Source of the DNA: an uncultured Prevotellaceae bacterium
Lineage (GTDB): Bacteria > Bacteroidota > Bacteroidia > Bacteroidales > Bacteroidaceae
Assembly (NCBI GenBank): GCA_946617675.1
Contig: CAMOKH010000109.1
Span: forward strand, 1-64,000
DNA: 64,000 nt
Direction: 5' to 3'
A model generated the notes under the pieces. It did no database searches. It saw only the letters and a program-made list of their open reading frames with translations, and had not been told where the DNA came from. Every line of letters starts with the position of its first letter. Position 1 is the stretch's first letter. This document shows, piece after piece, positions 27,664 to 37,428 of this stretch. The position numbers and the translations under genes are program-made.

Positions 27664-27702
27664 AATGTTCACCAACTGGTGTTACACCAAGTGGTGAACA
27701 TT
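27664..27702. repeat. 11-bp perfect inverted repeat containing two CACCA-NN-TGGTG palindromes
   Basis: AATGTTCACCA...TGGTGAACATT; CACCAACTGGTG and CACCAAGTGGTG. Confidence 0.8.
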
Positions 27703-27934
27703 CCTCTGGCCGGCTGTCGGCCGTAGGTTCTGGCTCGGAAAAACACGGGGGGGCACGGCCGGCGGCAGAAAAACTGTGTTCGCCGTGTGCCTCCGTGCCT
27801 AAAAAAAGGAGGGGCGAGGGACGGGAGCAGTAATCATACACATCTAAAAAACTTAGAAAAAAAGAAAAAATATTTCAGTAATCGAAAAAAATAGCGTAAC
27901 TTCGCGCCGTAATTTCACAACACGCTCAACGACA

Positions 27935-28963
27935 ATGAAGACATACCTTATGGCACTGGCCGCAGCGGCCTCGATGGCAACGGCAACGGCACAGGACAAA
28001 CCAAGCTACGACCGCAACCTACTGAACCACCTGGACGTGAGCATCACGGCCGGCTCAACGGGCGTGGGCTTCGACCTGAGCACCCCCGTCGGCGACTACG
28101 TCAGGCTGCGCACCGGTCTGAGCATCATGCCCCGGGTGGAGCTGCCCACGACGTTCAAGCTGCAGGTGGGCGACACCCTGGAGTCGAGCAAGTCGAAGTT
28201 CGAGCGGCTCTCCGAGCGACTCTCGGGCATCACGGGCCGCGAGGTGAAGCCACAGGTCGACATGATACGCGTGCCGACGTTCTGGAACTGGAACGTGCTG
28301 GTGGACGTCTACCCCTTCAGGCGCAACCGCCACTGGCGCTTCACCGCCGGCTTCTACTGGGGCAACAAGACCATCGGCCAGGCTTACAACACCGCCGAGT
28401 GCGTGCCCACGCTGCTGGCCGTCAACATGTATAACGGCCTCTACGACAAGCTGCACGGCGAGAAGACAAAGCAGGAATGGCAAGAGGTCAAGCTAATTGA
28501 CTTAGGCCCAGGCTATGAAGATATCAGCACCGATATCAATCTGCTGAAGCGGCTGCAGCGCAGCCTTGACTACAACGGCCGCATCGGCGTGAGCATGGGC
28601 CGCTACAGCCACGACATCAAGGACGACGAAGGCAACGTCATCCACAAGCAGGGCGACTACTACAAGCTGGTGCCCAACGAGGAGAGCATGGTGAAGGCCG
28701 AGATGTATGCCAACAACTTCAAGCCCTACCTCGGCTTCGGCTACGAGGGCCGGCTCGTCAAGGGCGACGACCGCTACAAGGTGTCCTTCGACTGCGGTGC
28801 CATGTTCTGGGGCGGCACGCCGCGCCTCATCACCCACGACGGCACCGACCTGACGCACGACGTTGAAGACATCCCCGGCGGCGTAGGCACCGACGTCCGC
28901 CTCATCGGTGCGCTGAAGGTCTACCCCGTGCTGAACATCCGGCTCACGCGCACACTGTTTTAA
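27935..28963 (+). CDS. secreted/outer-membrane beta-barrel-like hypothetical protein
   Basis: Signal peptide MKTYLMALAAAASMATATAQ; alternating residues, terminal aromatic (RTLF). Confidence 0.65.
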   Translation: MKTYLMALAAAASMATATAQDKPSYDRNLLNHLDVSITAGSTGVGFDLSTPVGDYVRLRTGLSIMPRVELPTTFKLQVGDTLESSKSKFERLSERLSGITGREVKPQVDMIRVPTFWNWNVLVDVYPFRRNRHWRFTAGFYWGNKTIGQAYNTAECVPTLLAVNMYNGLYDKLHGEKTKQEWQEVKLIDLGPGYEDISTDINLLKRLQRSLDYNGRIGVSMGRYSHDIKDDEGNVIHKQGDYYKLVPNEESMVKAEMYANNFKPYLGFGYEGRLVKGDDRYKVSFDCGAMFWGGTPRLITHDGTDLTHDVEDIPGGVGTDVRLIGALKVYPVLNIRLTRTLF

Positions 28964-28982
28964 GGCGCAGCGAAGTTGCTTT

Positions 28983-29329
28983 TCCTGCACTGACCACTGA
29001 CTGTCAGGCACTTACGCCTACTGCCAGCCCGTTTTTCCTGCACTGAAACCTGCACTGTAAAGTTGCACTGAACCATCAAGACGACCGGCCAAATGGAGGC
29101 GGTATTTACCCCGAAAGGTGGCGCTTTTCACCTCGAAAAGCGCCACCTTTCAGGGTGAAAAGCGCCACCTTTCAATTGTTCACCGCCAGTGAATAAAGAT
29201 TCACCAGCCATGAAACGTAGGAACAAGTGCAGGAACAAGTAGCAAGTGCAGGAAGGAGTGCAGGCAGCAGTGCAGGAAACAGGGGGCAAGCGGCCCGCAA
29301 CTGTCTGATAATCAGTGGTCAGTGCAGGA
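28983..29329. repeat. 18-bp perfect inverted repeat bounding a non-coding segment
   Basis: TCCTGCACTGACCACTGA (28983-29000) and its reverse complement TCAGTGGTCAGTGCAGGA (29312-29329). Confidence 0.85.
29091..29214. repeat. phased palindrome array F (6 units)
   Basis: Centres 29099, 29121, 29143, 29165, 29186, 29207; arms AAAT/ATTT, GAAA/TTTC x3, TTCAC/GTGAA, TTCA/TGAA around GGC/GCC cores; units 1-3 of the GAAA type also form a 17-bp inverted/direct repeat. Confidence 0.85.
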
Positions 29330-29386
29330 GTGCAGGAAAAAAATGCTGATAAGGCGTAGGCGGAGCCTGTCGCCTCATCAGCCTGT

Positions 29387-30994
29387 TTATTTCACGACGA
29401 CCTTGCGGCCATTGATGATGTAGACACCCTTGCGGAGCAGGCCCGACGAACGGGCATCGGACAGCACGCGACGGCCATAGACATCGTAAACGACGACGGG
29501 ACCGCCGCCAGCCTGAACAGCATTCACGGCCGAGACGACATTCACCGTCAGCGTGCCGTTGACGTAGCTGAACACGTAGTTGTCGGCCTGACCACCGGCG
29601 ACCGTGATGGCATAGTCGCCGACGGGGCTGTCCTTAGTGGCCGTGGTCGACGCCGTTGGCCTGACCTTCAGCACCGACTCCGTCTCGCCGTTGACGAAGC
29701 CCTCGTAGGTGAGCACGAACTCAGGGTTCTCCTGGCCCTCTTCCCTTGAGACATCGGCTGCGCTGACCGTCAGTTCGGCAGGCGTGATGGTCAGCACACC
29801 GTCGGCCAGCGTGGTGAAGCCGTTGGTGACAGACCCGACAGCAACCCGGATGGGATAGCGGCCCACGGGCGACGTCGCCGTGGCAGGGCACGACAGGGCG
29901 GGTGTGCCCATCAGCTCGGCGCCGCTGACGGTGTAGCCGAACTCCGGGTTGTCCTCGCCGTAGTGGCGCGTATAGTTGTTGGCGGTGATGGTGACGGCCT
30001 CAGACAGCATCTTGCTGTACTCGGTCTCGGTGAGCACCTTCAGCGTCGTGGGCGTGCCGAGAGGCACCGTCAGGTAGGCGGTGTTGGCCGGGATATGCTT
30101 CAGGTCCGACCGGCGGACGAAGGCGAGCGAGCCGTCGGCAGCCTTTCCGAGCACGCGCATGGTCGACGCATTATAGGCAACGACGTTGGTGTGGCTGCCG
30201 GCATCGGGATTGCAGAAATAGACGCCGGTGAGCTGGTTGTCGGCGGGCGCCTTGGCCGACGACGTCAGCAGGTTCAGCTTGTTGTCGGCAGCCTGGCCTG
30301 ACGTACTCTCGACGATGACGGGCGTGCCGCCGGGCACGACGGACGACATCTCCCTGACGACGACACAGGCGCGGCCAGCATCGACCTTGGTCACGTAGTA
30401 GGCCTTCATCGCCGACGAGGCGAACGAGAAGGGGAACGACGTATAGAAGGTCTTGTAGTAGCGTCCGCCGGCGTTGATGTCGGGCGTCAGGCCGAAGTAG
30501 TTGTCGCCGGTGTTCTTCACGGGCTGGATGAGCCAATACCTCGAATTGGGTGAGTTGGTACACACCGTACCGTAGATCTTCTCCTCGGGGCTGAGCATCC
30601 AGCTGGGAATGACGTCGTCCAGGTACTTCGTCATGCCGCTCTCGGTGGCATAGGCCGAGTAGGTGCCGTCCTCCCAGTCGTAGATCATGAGTTCGCGCTT
30701 AATCATCTTGTAGGTCGACATGCCCTGGCTCTGCAGGTCGTAGCCCTTGCTCATCTTCTTGATGTAGACGACGGAGGCGGGGTCAGAGACGACGCGCTCG
30801 AAGCCCATCACCGTGCGCAGGGCGTTCAGGTCGGCGTCGGTGGTCGACATGTTCACGCTGCCGCGGTTGTCGACGACGGTGATGAACCGTGTGGTCTTCT
30901 CGTTCTGCACGCGGTAGTAGCCGTCGCCGTTGAGCTGTGCCCACGACGTGGCGGCCGAGAGGGCTGCGACTGTCAGTAGTTGTATTCTCTTCAT
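29387..30994 (-). CDS. secreted protein with MBG-type repeats and C-terminal sorting-like segment
   Basis: Signal peptide MKRIQLLTVAALSAATSWAQ; MBG-like YTRHYGEDNPEFGYTVSGAEL and ENPEFVLTYEGFVNGET; C-term VYDVYGRRVLSDARSSGLLRKGVYIINGRKVVVK. Confidence 0.75.
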   Translation of the reverse strand: MKRIQLLTVAALSAATSWAQLNGDGYYRVQNEKTTRFITVVDNRGSVNMSTTDADLNALRTVMGFERVVSDPASVVYIKKMSKGYDLQSQGMSTYKMIKRELMIYDWEDGTYSAYATESGMTKYLDDVIPSWMLSPEEKIYGTVCTNSPNSRYWLIQPVKNTGDNYFGLTPDINAGGRYYKTFYTSFPFSFASSAMKAYYVTKVDAGRACVVVREMSSVVPGGTPVIVESTSGQAADNKLNLLTSSAKAPADNQLTGVYFCNPDAGSHTNVVAYNASTMRVLGKAADGSLAFVRRSDLKHIPANTAYLTVPLGTPTTLKVLTETEYSKMLSEAVTITANNYTRHYGEDNPEFGYTVSGAELMGTPALSCPATATSPVGRYPIRVAVGSVTNGFTTLADGVLTITPAELTVSAADVSREEGQENPEFVLTYEGFVNGETESVLKVRPTASTTATKDSPVGDYAITVAGGQADNYVFSYVNGTLTVNVVSAVNAVQAGGGPVVVYDVYGRRVLSDARSSGLLRKGVYIINGRKVVVK

Positions 30995-31109
30995 ACGTAT
31001 TTCAGTGAGCTGATTCTTTGACGTGAAACTGACCTTACCGCTATGCGTGCTGTAGGCGGCATAGAAGTAAGGTCAGTTAAAGTTGGTCGATATCTATATG
31101 CTGACCGGA

Positions 31110-32267
31110 TTACTCGGCGATACAGATGGAGACACGGTTCTTGTCGTTCTCAGCAAACGGCTGCACGCGGGCACCCTTTGAGTCGTAAGAGATGCGGCTC
31201 TCGGCGATGCCGTAGGTGGTCTTCAGGGCCTTCACGACGACATCGGCGCGCTGGGCGGCCAGACGGTCGTTGATCTTGTCGTTACCCGTACCGGCGTCAG
31301 CATAGCCGGTGACGATGACCTTTGCAGCGGGATACTTGTTGAGGTAGTCGGCGATGTCCTTGACCTTCTGCTCCTCAGCCTTTGAAATCTTGAAGGAGTT
31401 GATGGTGAAGAACACGTCGCGGCGCAGCGGCTCGACCTTATCGGCCTTGGGCTCGGCAGCCACGGGCACCTCGACACGCTTCTCGACAATCTTCTCGACG
31501 TAGCGAATCTCGGGCTCGGGAGCGGGAATGAAGCGCGAGGTGTGGGTAGCGCCGAGGTTGATCTTCAGGCCGGCGAGGGCATTGAAGTACCAGTCGGCGT
31601 TCTCAGCCTTCTTTGAGTTGTAACGGTCGCTGAGCACGTTGGCGTTAACCTCGAGTCCGACAGAAACCTTGTCGTTGAGGCGGAAGTCGCCCGTCAGACC
31701 GGCACGGCCGGTGACGCGCACCTTCGTGCCGTCCCAGACGTACTCCATGTTCTGGGCACGGTCGGCAGCGGGCAGATAGCCGCCGCAGGCAGCGATGTAG
31801 TTGTTCTTAACCTTCTCGGCATCGTCGTTGCTGAAGCCGATGTTGGCACCGACGCCAACGAAAGCACCGAGGTTGAACAAGCGGTTGGGATTGTAACCGG
31901 CCAGCATGTTCGACAGGTTGAAGGTCAGGTCGAGCGAGGGAGCAACATACTTCCACTTCCAGCTGTCATAGAAATTGCCTGCGCCGAAGTCCTTGTTGCT
32001 GATACCGGCAGTGCTTTGCCAGGCATTCACCGACAGGCGTGCGCCGATAGCCTTACTGAAGTTGTAGCCCAGGGCTGCCTGTACGTTATAGGAAATAAGA
32101 TCCTTGAAATCAATCTCGCCCAGCGTATACTGTGCGCCTACCGGCTGCAGCTGGATATACATGTGCGGATTGAAAACATATTCAGTCGTGCCTTTAGGCT
32201 CCTGGGCCGATGCTGAAAGCACGCCCAGAAGCATAAGACCTGACAATATTGTTTTCTTCATTTTCAT
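31110..32267 (-). CDS. OmpA family outer membrane protein
   Basis: N-terminal beta-barrel-like region; OmpA-like C-term KDIADYLNKYPAAKVIVTGYADAGTGNDKINDRLAAQRADVVVKALKTTYG. Confidence 0.92.
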   Translation of the reverse strand: MKMKKTILSGLMLLGVLSASAQEPKGTTEYVFNPHMYIQLQPVGAQYTLGEIDFKDLISYNVQAALGYNFSKAIGARLSVNAWQSTAGISNKDFGAGNFYDSWKWKYVAPSLDLTFNLSNMLAGYNPNRLFNLGAFVGVGANIGFSNDDAEKVKNNYIAACGGYLPAADRAQNMEYVWDGTKVRVTGRAGLTGDFRLNDKVSVGLEVNANVLSDRYNSKKAENADWYFNALAGLKINLGATHTSRFIPAPEPEIRYVEKIVEKRVEVPVAAEPKADKVEPLRRDVFFTINSFKISKAEEQKVKDIADYLNKYPAAKVIVTGYADAGTGNDKINDRLAAQRADVVVKALKTTYGIAESRISYDSKGARVQPFAENDKNRVSICIAE

Positions 32268-32282
32268 TTTATCTACTCTTTT

Positions 32283-34871
32283 TTAGAATTCAACATAGAA
32301 CTTCTTAATCATCACAACGCCGAGGTAGTCAACGGCTGTATAGGTAAGCTCGTAAATCTTACCGGCCTCGCCCTTGAGCGTGCAGTTCTGCATGCCATCG
32401 ACAACCTTGAACATATTCTCGCCACCGTTGGCAGCAGCAGCCAGCGACTTAGCCTCAGCCACGTCGAGCTCGGCCTTGGTCTTGGCATCGTACACATTGG
32501 TCACAGCCACGAACTTCTTGTAGATAGGAGCAAAGTACTGCATGCTGTAGGTGGTGGGAACGAGGGTCAGCTCGCCATTGGAAGCCTTGGTGGGCAGAAC
32601 CAGGTCGCGGCTGAGCAGGGCCACCTTGTTGTCCTGCAGACCGAACATGGTGATGTAGAGCGAACGGTGAGCGTTGTTCATCACGCGCAGGATGTGGTTC
32701 TCGATGCGGGTCCAGTACTTGTCGATAGCGGCGTAGGCGCTGGCCTTGGCGTCCTCGACGTAAGTCTGGAAGTTGTTGGTGGCATAGACCTCGTTGAAGA
32801 ACTCGGCCATCTTCTGGTTAGCCTCGCTGCCGGCGCCGTAGTTGGCGTTGATGGCATCGACCAGCTCCTTGATGGTCTCGGTAGCGTCGCCATAGACGTC
32901 GTCAATAGCGCAGTCAACGGTGACGGTCTCGCCGCTGGCAGTCTTGCCATTCAGCACACCGGTAACCTTGACCAGGATGCGGCCGTTCTCGTCGACGGTG
33001 ATGTCCTTACCGAAGTCGACGTCCTTGAACTGGAACTCATAAGCCGGGAAGTTAGGCACCTTGACCTCGAGCTGGGCGATGACGCGGGCGATGACCGAAC
33101 GCGTGCGGCCGAAGCCCTCGACGTGGTTGAAGGTCTTGTCCTTCATGAATGCGAACGACAGGGGCTTGATGGCTACGGTAGCCAGGTTGTACTGCGAGAA
33201 GATGTCGTGAGCCTGCTCGTCGGCATCGGTCCACGAAGCCTTCAGGCCGTAAGCGGGAATATCGTTCTGCAGGCTGGTCATCACCTTACCGGCGGCTTCA
33301 GCCACCGAGATGCGTGTACGCTCCTTGAGCACCAGCTTGATGGCGTCCTCAATACCCTTGAAGTCGACAGTGACCTTAGCCTTGTCGATATCCTCGGCCT
33401 TGAGGGTAGCCTTAGCCTGATAGAAGCCGTTCTCAACGCTGCGGGTGTCGCGGAAGACGCCCATGTTCAGCTCGGCGTTAGAGGGCTCCAGCGGGCTGAG
33501 GGTAATCGGCGACTCGTTCTTTGCGCTGCTCTCGAGGCTCATCACCTGACCGGTGAAGTTGACGCTGCTGGGGTTGACCGTCACGTAGATGGTACCGGCG
33601 TTACCTGTAACGTCGCCGTTGACGTCGGCCACGAAGCGCTCGTCGCCCTTGGTGAAGTAGCCCTGAATGTCCTTCAGGCTGCTGATGCCCATCACCTCGA
33701 AGCTACGCGGTGTCCAGAGGTCGATATCGGAAGCCTCAAGATAGTACTTGGCGTCGCGTGCGGGGAACTCAATGCCGTTGTCGGCCTTACCGTAGTAGGC
33801 GGCCAGCATGTACTGGTTGATGCCGAACGGGGTATTGAAGTAGCCGAGGACAGGGTTCTCAGTGCCCTGGGCAATGATGCCGGTAATCATCTTGGTCAGA
33901 TCGCCCTTGATCTTGACCAGTTCGGCGTCGATCTTGTCGATGTCAGCAGCCAACTTATCGATGGAGCCGTTGACCTCGTCAATCTGAGCCTTCAGCTCGT
34001 CCTTCGTCACCAGCGTCTTGACGGTCTCCTCAAGCTGGCCGACGGTGGTCTCGACGGTGCCAATCTTGGTGGCGTTCTGCTCAGCCTTACTCATGGCGTT
34101 CTGAGCCACGGTCTTAGCCTCGTCGGCGGCAGCCTTAGCCTCGTTGACGAGCGCGGTGATGTCGTCCTTCTTCATATAGTTGCTCTCGATGGTCTGCAGA
34201 CGACCGAGGACATCCTTGCCGACCAGCTCCTTCAGAGCGTCGATGGTCTCCTTGTTAGCATTGATCCAAGCCTCGTTGGTCTCAGCCTTGGCCAGTGCGT
34301 TGGCAGCCTTGGTGTTGACCTCGGTCAGCTTGGCGTCCCAACCGGCCACCAGCTCCTGGAGGTCGGAAATCTTCTTGTTGATCTCGGTGAAGTCGCAGGT
34401 GCACTTGCCACCGTTCTTGGCCAGCTCGAGGGCCTCGTCGGCGATAGCCTTGACGTTGATGATGGTGGTGTTCAGCTCGTTGATCTGGTCAACGACGGGC
34501 TTGTCACCCAGACCGGCCAGCTTGGCGTTGATGGCGTCGATGAGAGCCTTCAGCTGGTCGATGGCGGCCTTGTTGGCAGCAATCTTGTCTACACAGCTCT
34601 GAACCGAGGCCACTGTGGCAAACTTGGCGTCAGCCTCTGCCTTTTCGTAGAACTTGGTCAAATCGCACTCGCACGACTTGATAGCTTCCACCGTTGCCTT
34701 CAGGCTGTTAACCTGAGTCTGCAGAGCCTCACGCAGACTAGCCTCCTTGGCAAGGTCGCTCTTCAGCTCTGTGCTGAGGTCCTCATTGTAGTCCTTACAG
34801 GACACTAATGAACCCACTGATGGCATGGTAACAGCCATCACGAGAAATGCATTTACAATTTTCTTCTTCAT
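32283..34871 (-). CDS. large secreted lipoprotein with coiled-coil N-terminal half
   Basis: Lipoprotein signal ...PSVGSLVSCKDYNEDLS followed by long heptad-rich stretch; 862 aa. Confidence 0.75.
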   Translation of the reverse strand: MKKKIVNAFLVMAVTMPSVGSLVSCKDYNEDLSTELKSDLAKEASLREALQTQVNSLKATVEAIKSCECDLTKFYEKAEADAKFATVASVQSCVDKIAANKAAIDQLKALIDAINAKLAGLGDKPVVDQINELNTTIINVKAIADEALELAKNGGKCTCDFTEINKKISDLQELVAGWDAKLTEVNTKAANALAKAETNEAWINANKETIDALKELVGKDVLGRLQTIESNYMKKDDITALVNEAKAAADEAKTVAQNAMSKAEQNATKIGTVETTVGQLEETVKTLVTKDELKAQIDEVNGSIDKLAADIDKIDAELVKIKGDLTKMITGIIAQGTENPVLGYFNTPFGINQYMLAAYYGKADNGIEFPARDAKYYLEASDIDLWTPRSFEVMGISSLKDIQGYFTKGDERFVADVNGDVTGNAGTIYVTVNPSSVNFTGQVMSLESSAKNESPITLSPLEPSNAELNMGVFRDTRSVENGFYQAKATLKAEDIDKAKVTVDFKGIEDAIKLVLKERTRISVAEAAGKVMTSLQNDIPAYGLKASWTDADEQAHDIFSQYNLATVAIKPLSFAFMKDKTFNHVEGFGRTRSVIARVIAQLEVKVPNFPAYEFQFKDVDFGKDITVDENGRILVKVTGVLNGKTASGETVTVDCAIDDVYGDATETIKELVDAINANYGAGSEANQKMAEFFNEVYATNNFQTYVEDAKASAYAAIDKYWTRIENHILRVMNNAHRSLYITMFGLQDNKVALLSRDLVLPTKASNGELTLVPTTYSMQYFAPIYKKFVAVTNVYDAKTKAELDVAEAKSLAAAANGGENMFKVVDGMQNCTLKGEAGKIYELTYTAVDYLGVVMIKKFYVEF

Positions 34872-35106
34872 TAGAACTAAAAAATTTTATTATTAAACAT
34901 GTTTATTCTATATAAATAAGGTATCATACCATAATAAAAGGATGAGATTACAGTCTCACGACTAACCTACATTCCATTATTCCCGTGCAAAATTAAGAAT
35001 TTTTTCAGAACCTGCAAAGAAAAAGTGATTTTTTTTACTCTGTCCTTTAGCTTTTTTTAGTTTTGCCAGACAAAAAGCTGGCAGCAAGAAAAAAAAAGGA
35101 GAAAAG

Positions 35107-35139
35107 TTTTGCCTATTTGAAAAAAACATCGTACCTTTG
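35107..35139 (+). promoter_or_regulatory. promoter for L31 (-33 TTTTG, 20-bp spacer, -7 TACCTTTG)
   Basis: TTTTG 35107-35111; TACCTTTG 35132-35139. Confidence 0.72.
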
Positions 35140-35177
35140 CAGCCCGAAAATATCATTAACACATAACAAGGAATAAA

Positions 35178-35432
35178 ATGAAGAAAGGAATCCATCCAGA
35201 AAACTATCGCCCCGTCGTGTTCCGTGACATGTCCAACGGCGATATGTTCCTTACGAAGTCCACGGCAAAGACCAACGACACAGTGGAATTCGAAGGTGAA
35301 ACTTACCCAGTGGTAAAAGTCGAAATCTCAAGCACCTCTCACCCGTTCTACACTGGTAAGAGCAAGCTCGTTGACACGGCCGGTCGCGTCGATAAGTTCA
35401 TGAGCCGCTACGGTAAGGCTGCGAAGAAATAA
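35178..35432 (+). CDS. 50S ribosomal protein L31 type B
   Basis: [32 protein letters not shown]...[32 protein letters not shown]. Confidence 0.97.
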   Translation: MKKGIHPENYRPVVFRDMSNGDMFLTKSTAKTNDTVEFEGETYPVVKVEISSTSHPFYTGKSKLVDTAGRVDKFMSRYGKAAKK

Positions 35433-35461
35433 GATACTTCACACTGAAAAGAAATACCAAA

Positions 35462-35509
35462 AAGTGCGTCAAGGGTAGTTGCATATACCCGTGGCGCACT
35501 TCTTTTTTG
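35462..35509 (+). terminator. intrinsic terminator after L31
   Basis: AAGTGCG..AGGGTA..TACCC..CGCACTT followed by CTTTTTT. Confidence 0.8.
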
Positions 35510-35613
35510 CAGGAAAATCATTAAATTTCCGTAAAACCTTTGGCCGTCACGCCGAAAATTCATAAATTTGTGGCAAATTACGGTAACAAACCATCAATTA
35601 CAAAAACAAAGCA

Positions 35614-36165
35614 ATGAAAACAGTTTATGAATTTACTGTCAAGGACAGAAAAGGTAAGGACGTGTCGCTCAAGGAGTATGCTAACGAAGTGCTGCTGATT
35701 GTCAATACAGCAACAAAATGTGGCTTCACACCCCAGTACGACGAACTTGAGGCGCTCTACAAGAAGTATCACGCCGAGGGCTTCGAGATTCTCGACTTCC
35801 CCTGCAACCAGTTCGGACAGCAGGCCCCCGGTACCGACGAGTCGATACACGAATTCTGCAAGCTGAACTTCGGCACCGACTTCCCGCGCTTCAAGAAGAT
35901 TAAGGTCAACGGCGACGACGCTGACCCGCTCTTTAAGTTCCTGCAGGAGCAGAAGGGCTTCGCCGGATGGGACATGGAGCACCCCATAGCCCACATCCTG
36001 GACGACATGCTGACCAAGGCCGACCCCGACTATAAACAGAAGCCCGACATCAAGTGGAACTTCACCAAATTCCTCATCAACAAGAAGGGACAGGTCGTGG
36101 CCCGCTTCGAGCCCACGGAGAAGATAGAGAACATTGCCAAGCAGATAGAAGAGCTTCTTAAGTGA
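35614..36165 (+). CDS. glutathione peroxidase
   Basis: LLIVNTATKCGFTPQYDELEALYKKY (Cys-type), GFEILDFPCNQFGQQAPGTDESI, WNFTKFL. Confidence 0.96.
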   Translation: MKTVYEFTVKDRKGKDVSLKEYANEVLLIVNTATKCGFTPQYDELEALYKKYHAEGFEILDFPCNQFGQQAPGTDESIHEFCKLNFGTDFPRFKKIKVNGDDADPLFKFLQEQKGFAGWDMEHPIAHILDDMLTKADPDYKQKPDIKWNFTKFLINKKGQVVARFEPTEKIENIAKQIEELLK

Positions 36166-36216
36166 AAAGTGAAGAGTGAAAAGTGAAGAGTGAAAAGTGA
36201 AAAGTGTAGAGTGACA
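36161..36216. repeat. heptamer repeat x8 (14-bp superunit)
   Basis: AGTGAAA AGTGAAG AGTGAAA AGTGAAG AGTGAAA AGTGAAA AGTGTAG AGTGACA; overlaps gpx stop. Confidence 0.9.
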
Positions 36217-36221
36217 AACTT

Positions 36222-37157
36222 ATGCAACACACGAAATGCTTGATCATAGGCAGCGGGCCCGCAGGGTACACCGCTGCCATTTATGCCTCACGGGCTAACC
36301 TCAGCCCCATCGAGTACAGCGGCATGCAACCCGGCGGACAGCTGACACAGACCACCGAGGTCGAGAACTTCCCCGGCTACCCGCAGGGCGTCGACGGCAA
36401 CCAGATGATGATGGACCTGCGCGAGCAGGCCGAGCGCTTCGGCACCGACATCCGCGACGGCGAAATCGTGAAGGTAGACTTCTCGAAAGCCCCGTACGTC
36501 TGCACCGCTGACGACGGCACCGAGATCGAGGCCGACACCGTCATCATAGCCACCGGCGCCTCAGCCAAATACTTAGGGCTCGACGACGAGCGCCGCTACA
36601 ACGGCCAGGGCGTCTCGGCCTGCGCTACCTGCGACGGATTCTTCTACCGCAAGAAGACGGTGGCCGTCGTCGGCGGAGGCGACACCGCCTGCGAGGATGC
36701 CCTCTACCTGGCCGGACTGGCCAAGAAGGTGTACCTCATCGTGCGCAAGCCGTTCCTCCGCGCCTCGCAGGTGATGCAGCAGCGCGTCATGGAGCGCGAG
36801 AATATCGAGATCCTGTTTGAGCACAACACCGTGGGACTCTTCGGCGAGAATGGCGTCGAGGGCGCACATCTCGTCAAGCGCAAGGGCGAGCCCGACGAGG
36901 AGATGGTGGACATCGCCATCGACGGCTTCTTCCTGGCCATCGGCCACAAGCCCAACACCGACATCTTCCGCGAATGGCTCGACACCGACGAGGTGGGCTA
37001 CCTGAAGAAGATCGACGGCACACCGCGCACCAAGCTGCCCGGCATCTTCGTCGCCGGCGACTGCGCCGACCCCGTCTACCGCCAGGCCATTACCGCCGCC
37101 GGCAGCGGCTGCCAGGCTGCCATCGAGGCCGAGCGCTTCCTGCTGAACCGAGCCTGA
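36222..37157 (+). CDS. trxB: thioredoxin-disulfide reductase
   Basis: CLIIGSGPAGYTAAIYASRANL, CATCDGFFYRKKTVAVVGGGDTACEDA, GIFVAGDCADPVYRQAITAAGSGCQAA. Confidence 0.97.
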   Translation: MQHTKCLIIGSGPAGYTAAIYASRANLSPIEYSGMQPGGQLTQTTEVENFPGYPQGVDGNQMMMDLREQAERFGTDIRDGEIVKVDFSKAPYVCTADDGTEIEADTVIIATGASAKYLGLDDERRYNGQGVSACATCDGFFYRKKTVAVVGGGDTACEDALYLAGLAKKVYLIVRKPFLRASQVMQQRVMERENIEILFEHNTVGLFGENGVEGAHLVKRKGEPDEEMVDIAIDGFFLAIGHKPNTDIFREWLDTDEVGYLKKIDGTPRTKLPGIFVAGDCADPVYRQAITAAGSGCQAAIEAERFLLNRA

Positions 37158-37187
37158 ACGGGCCCGGCCGAGAGGTAAAAAAACAAG

Positions 37188-37221
37188 AAAGCCCCGCTTC
37201 ACAGCGGAGCTTTCCTTTTGC
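37188..37221. terminator. terminator hairpin after trxB
   Basis: AAAGCCCCGCT TCAC AGCGGAGCTTT then CCTTTTGCTTT. Confidence 0.75.
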
Positions 37222-37428
37222 TTTAAAACTAAATTAATCAACCATAAACCTTAACCATTAAAAATCTTTTCGCATGCAAAAGTACGAAATAATTCGTGTA
37301 CTTCAAGCACTTATTCTGTTTTTTCTTTTCAACAAGGGCCGAATTTAACGTTTTTTGGCTTAAAAGCCCTCATTTTCAACGCTTTTGAGACGAATACAAA
37401 AGGAAAAAAGCGATACCAAAACAAGATT

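Noticed and set aside
32667-34808. 713-aa plus-strand ORF opposite the coiled-coil lipoprotein
   Set aside because: Shadow ORF; the minus-strand frame has a lipoprotein signal and plausible composition, the plus frame is a V/L/G/D-rich mirror
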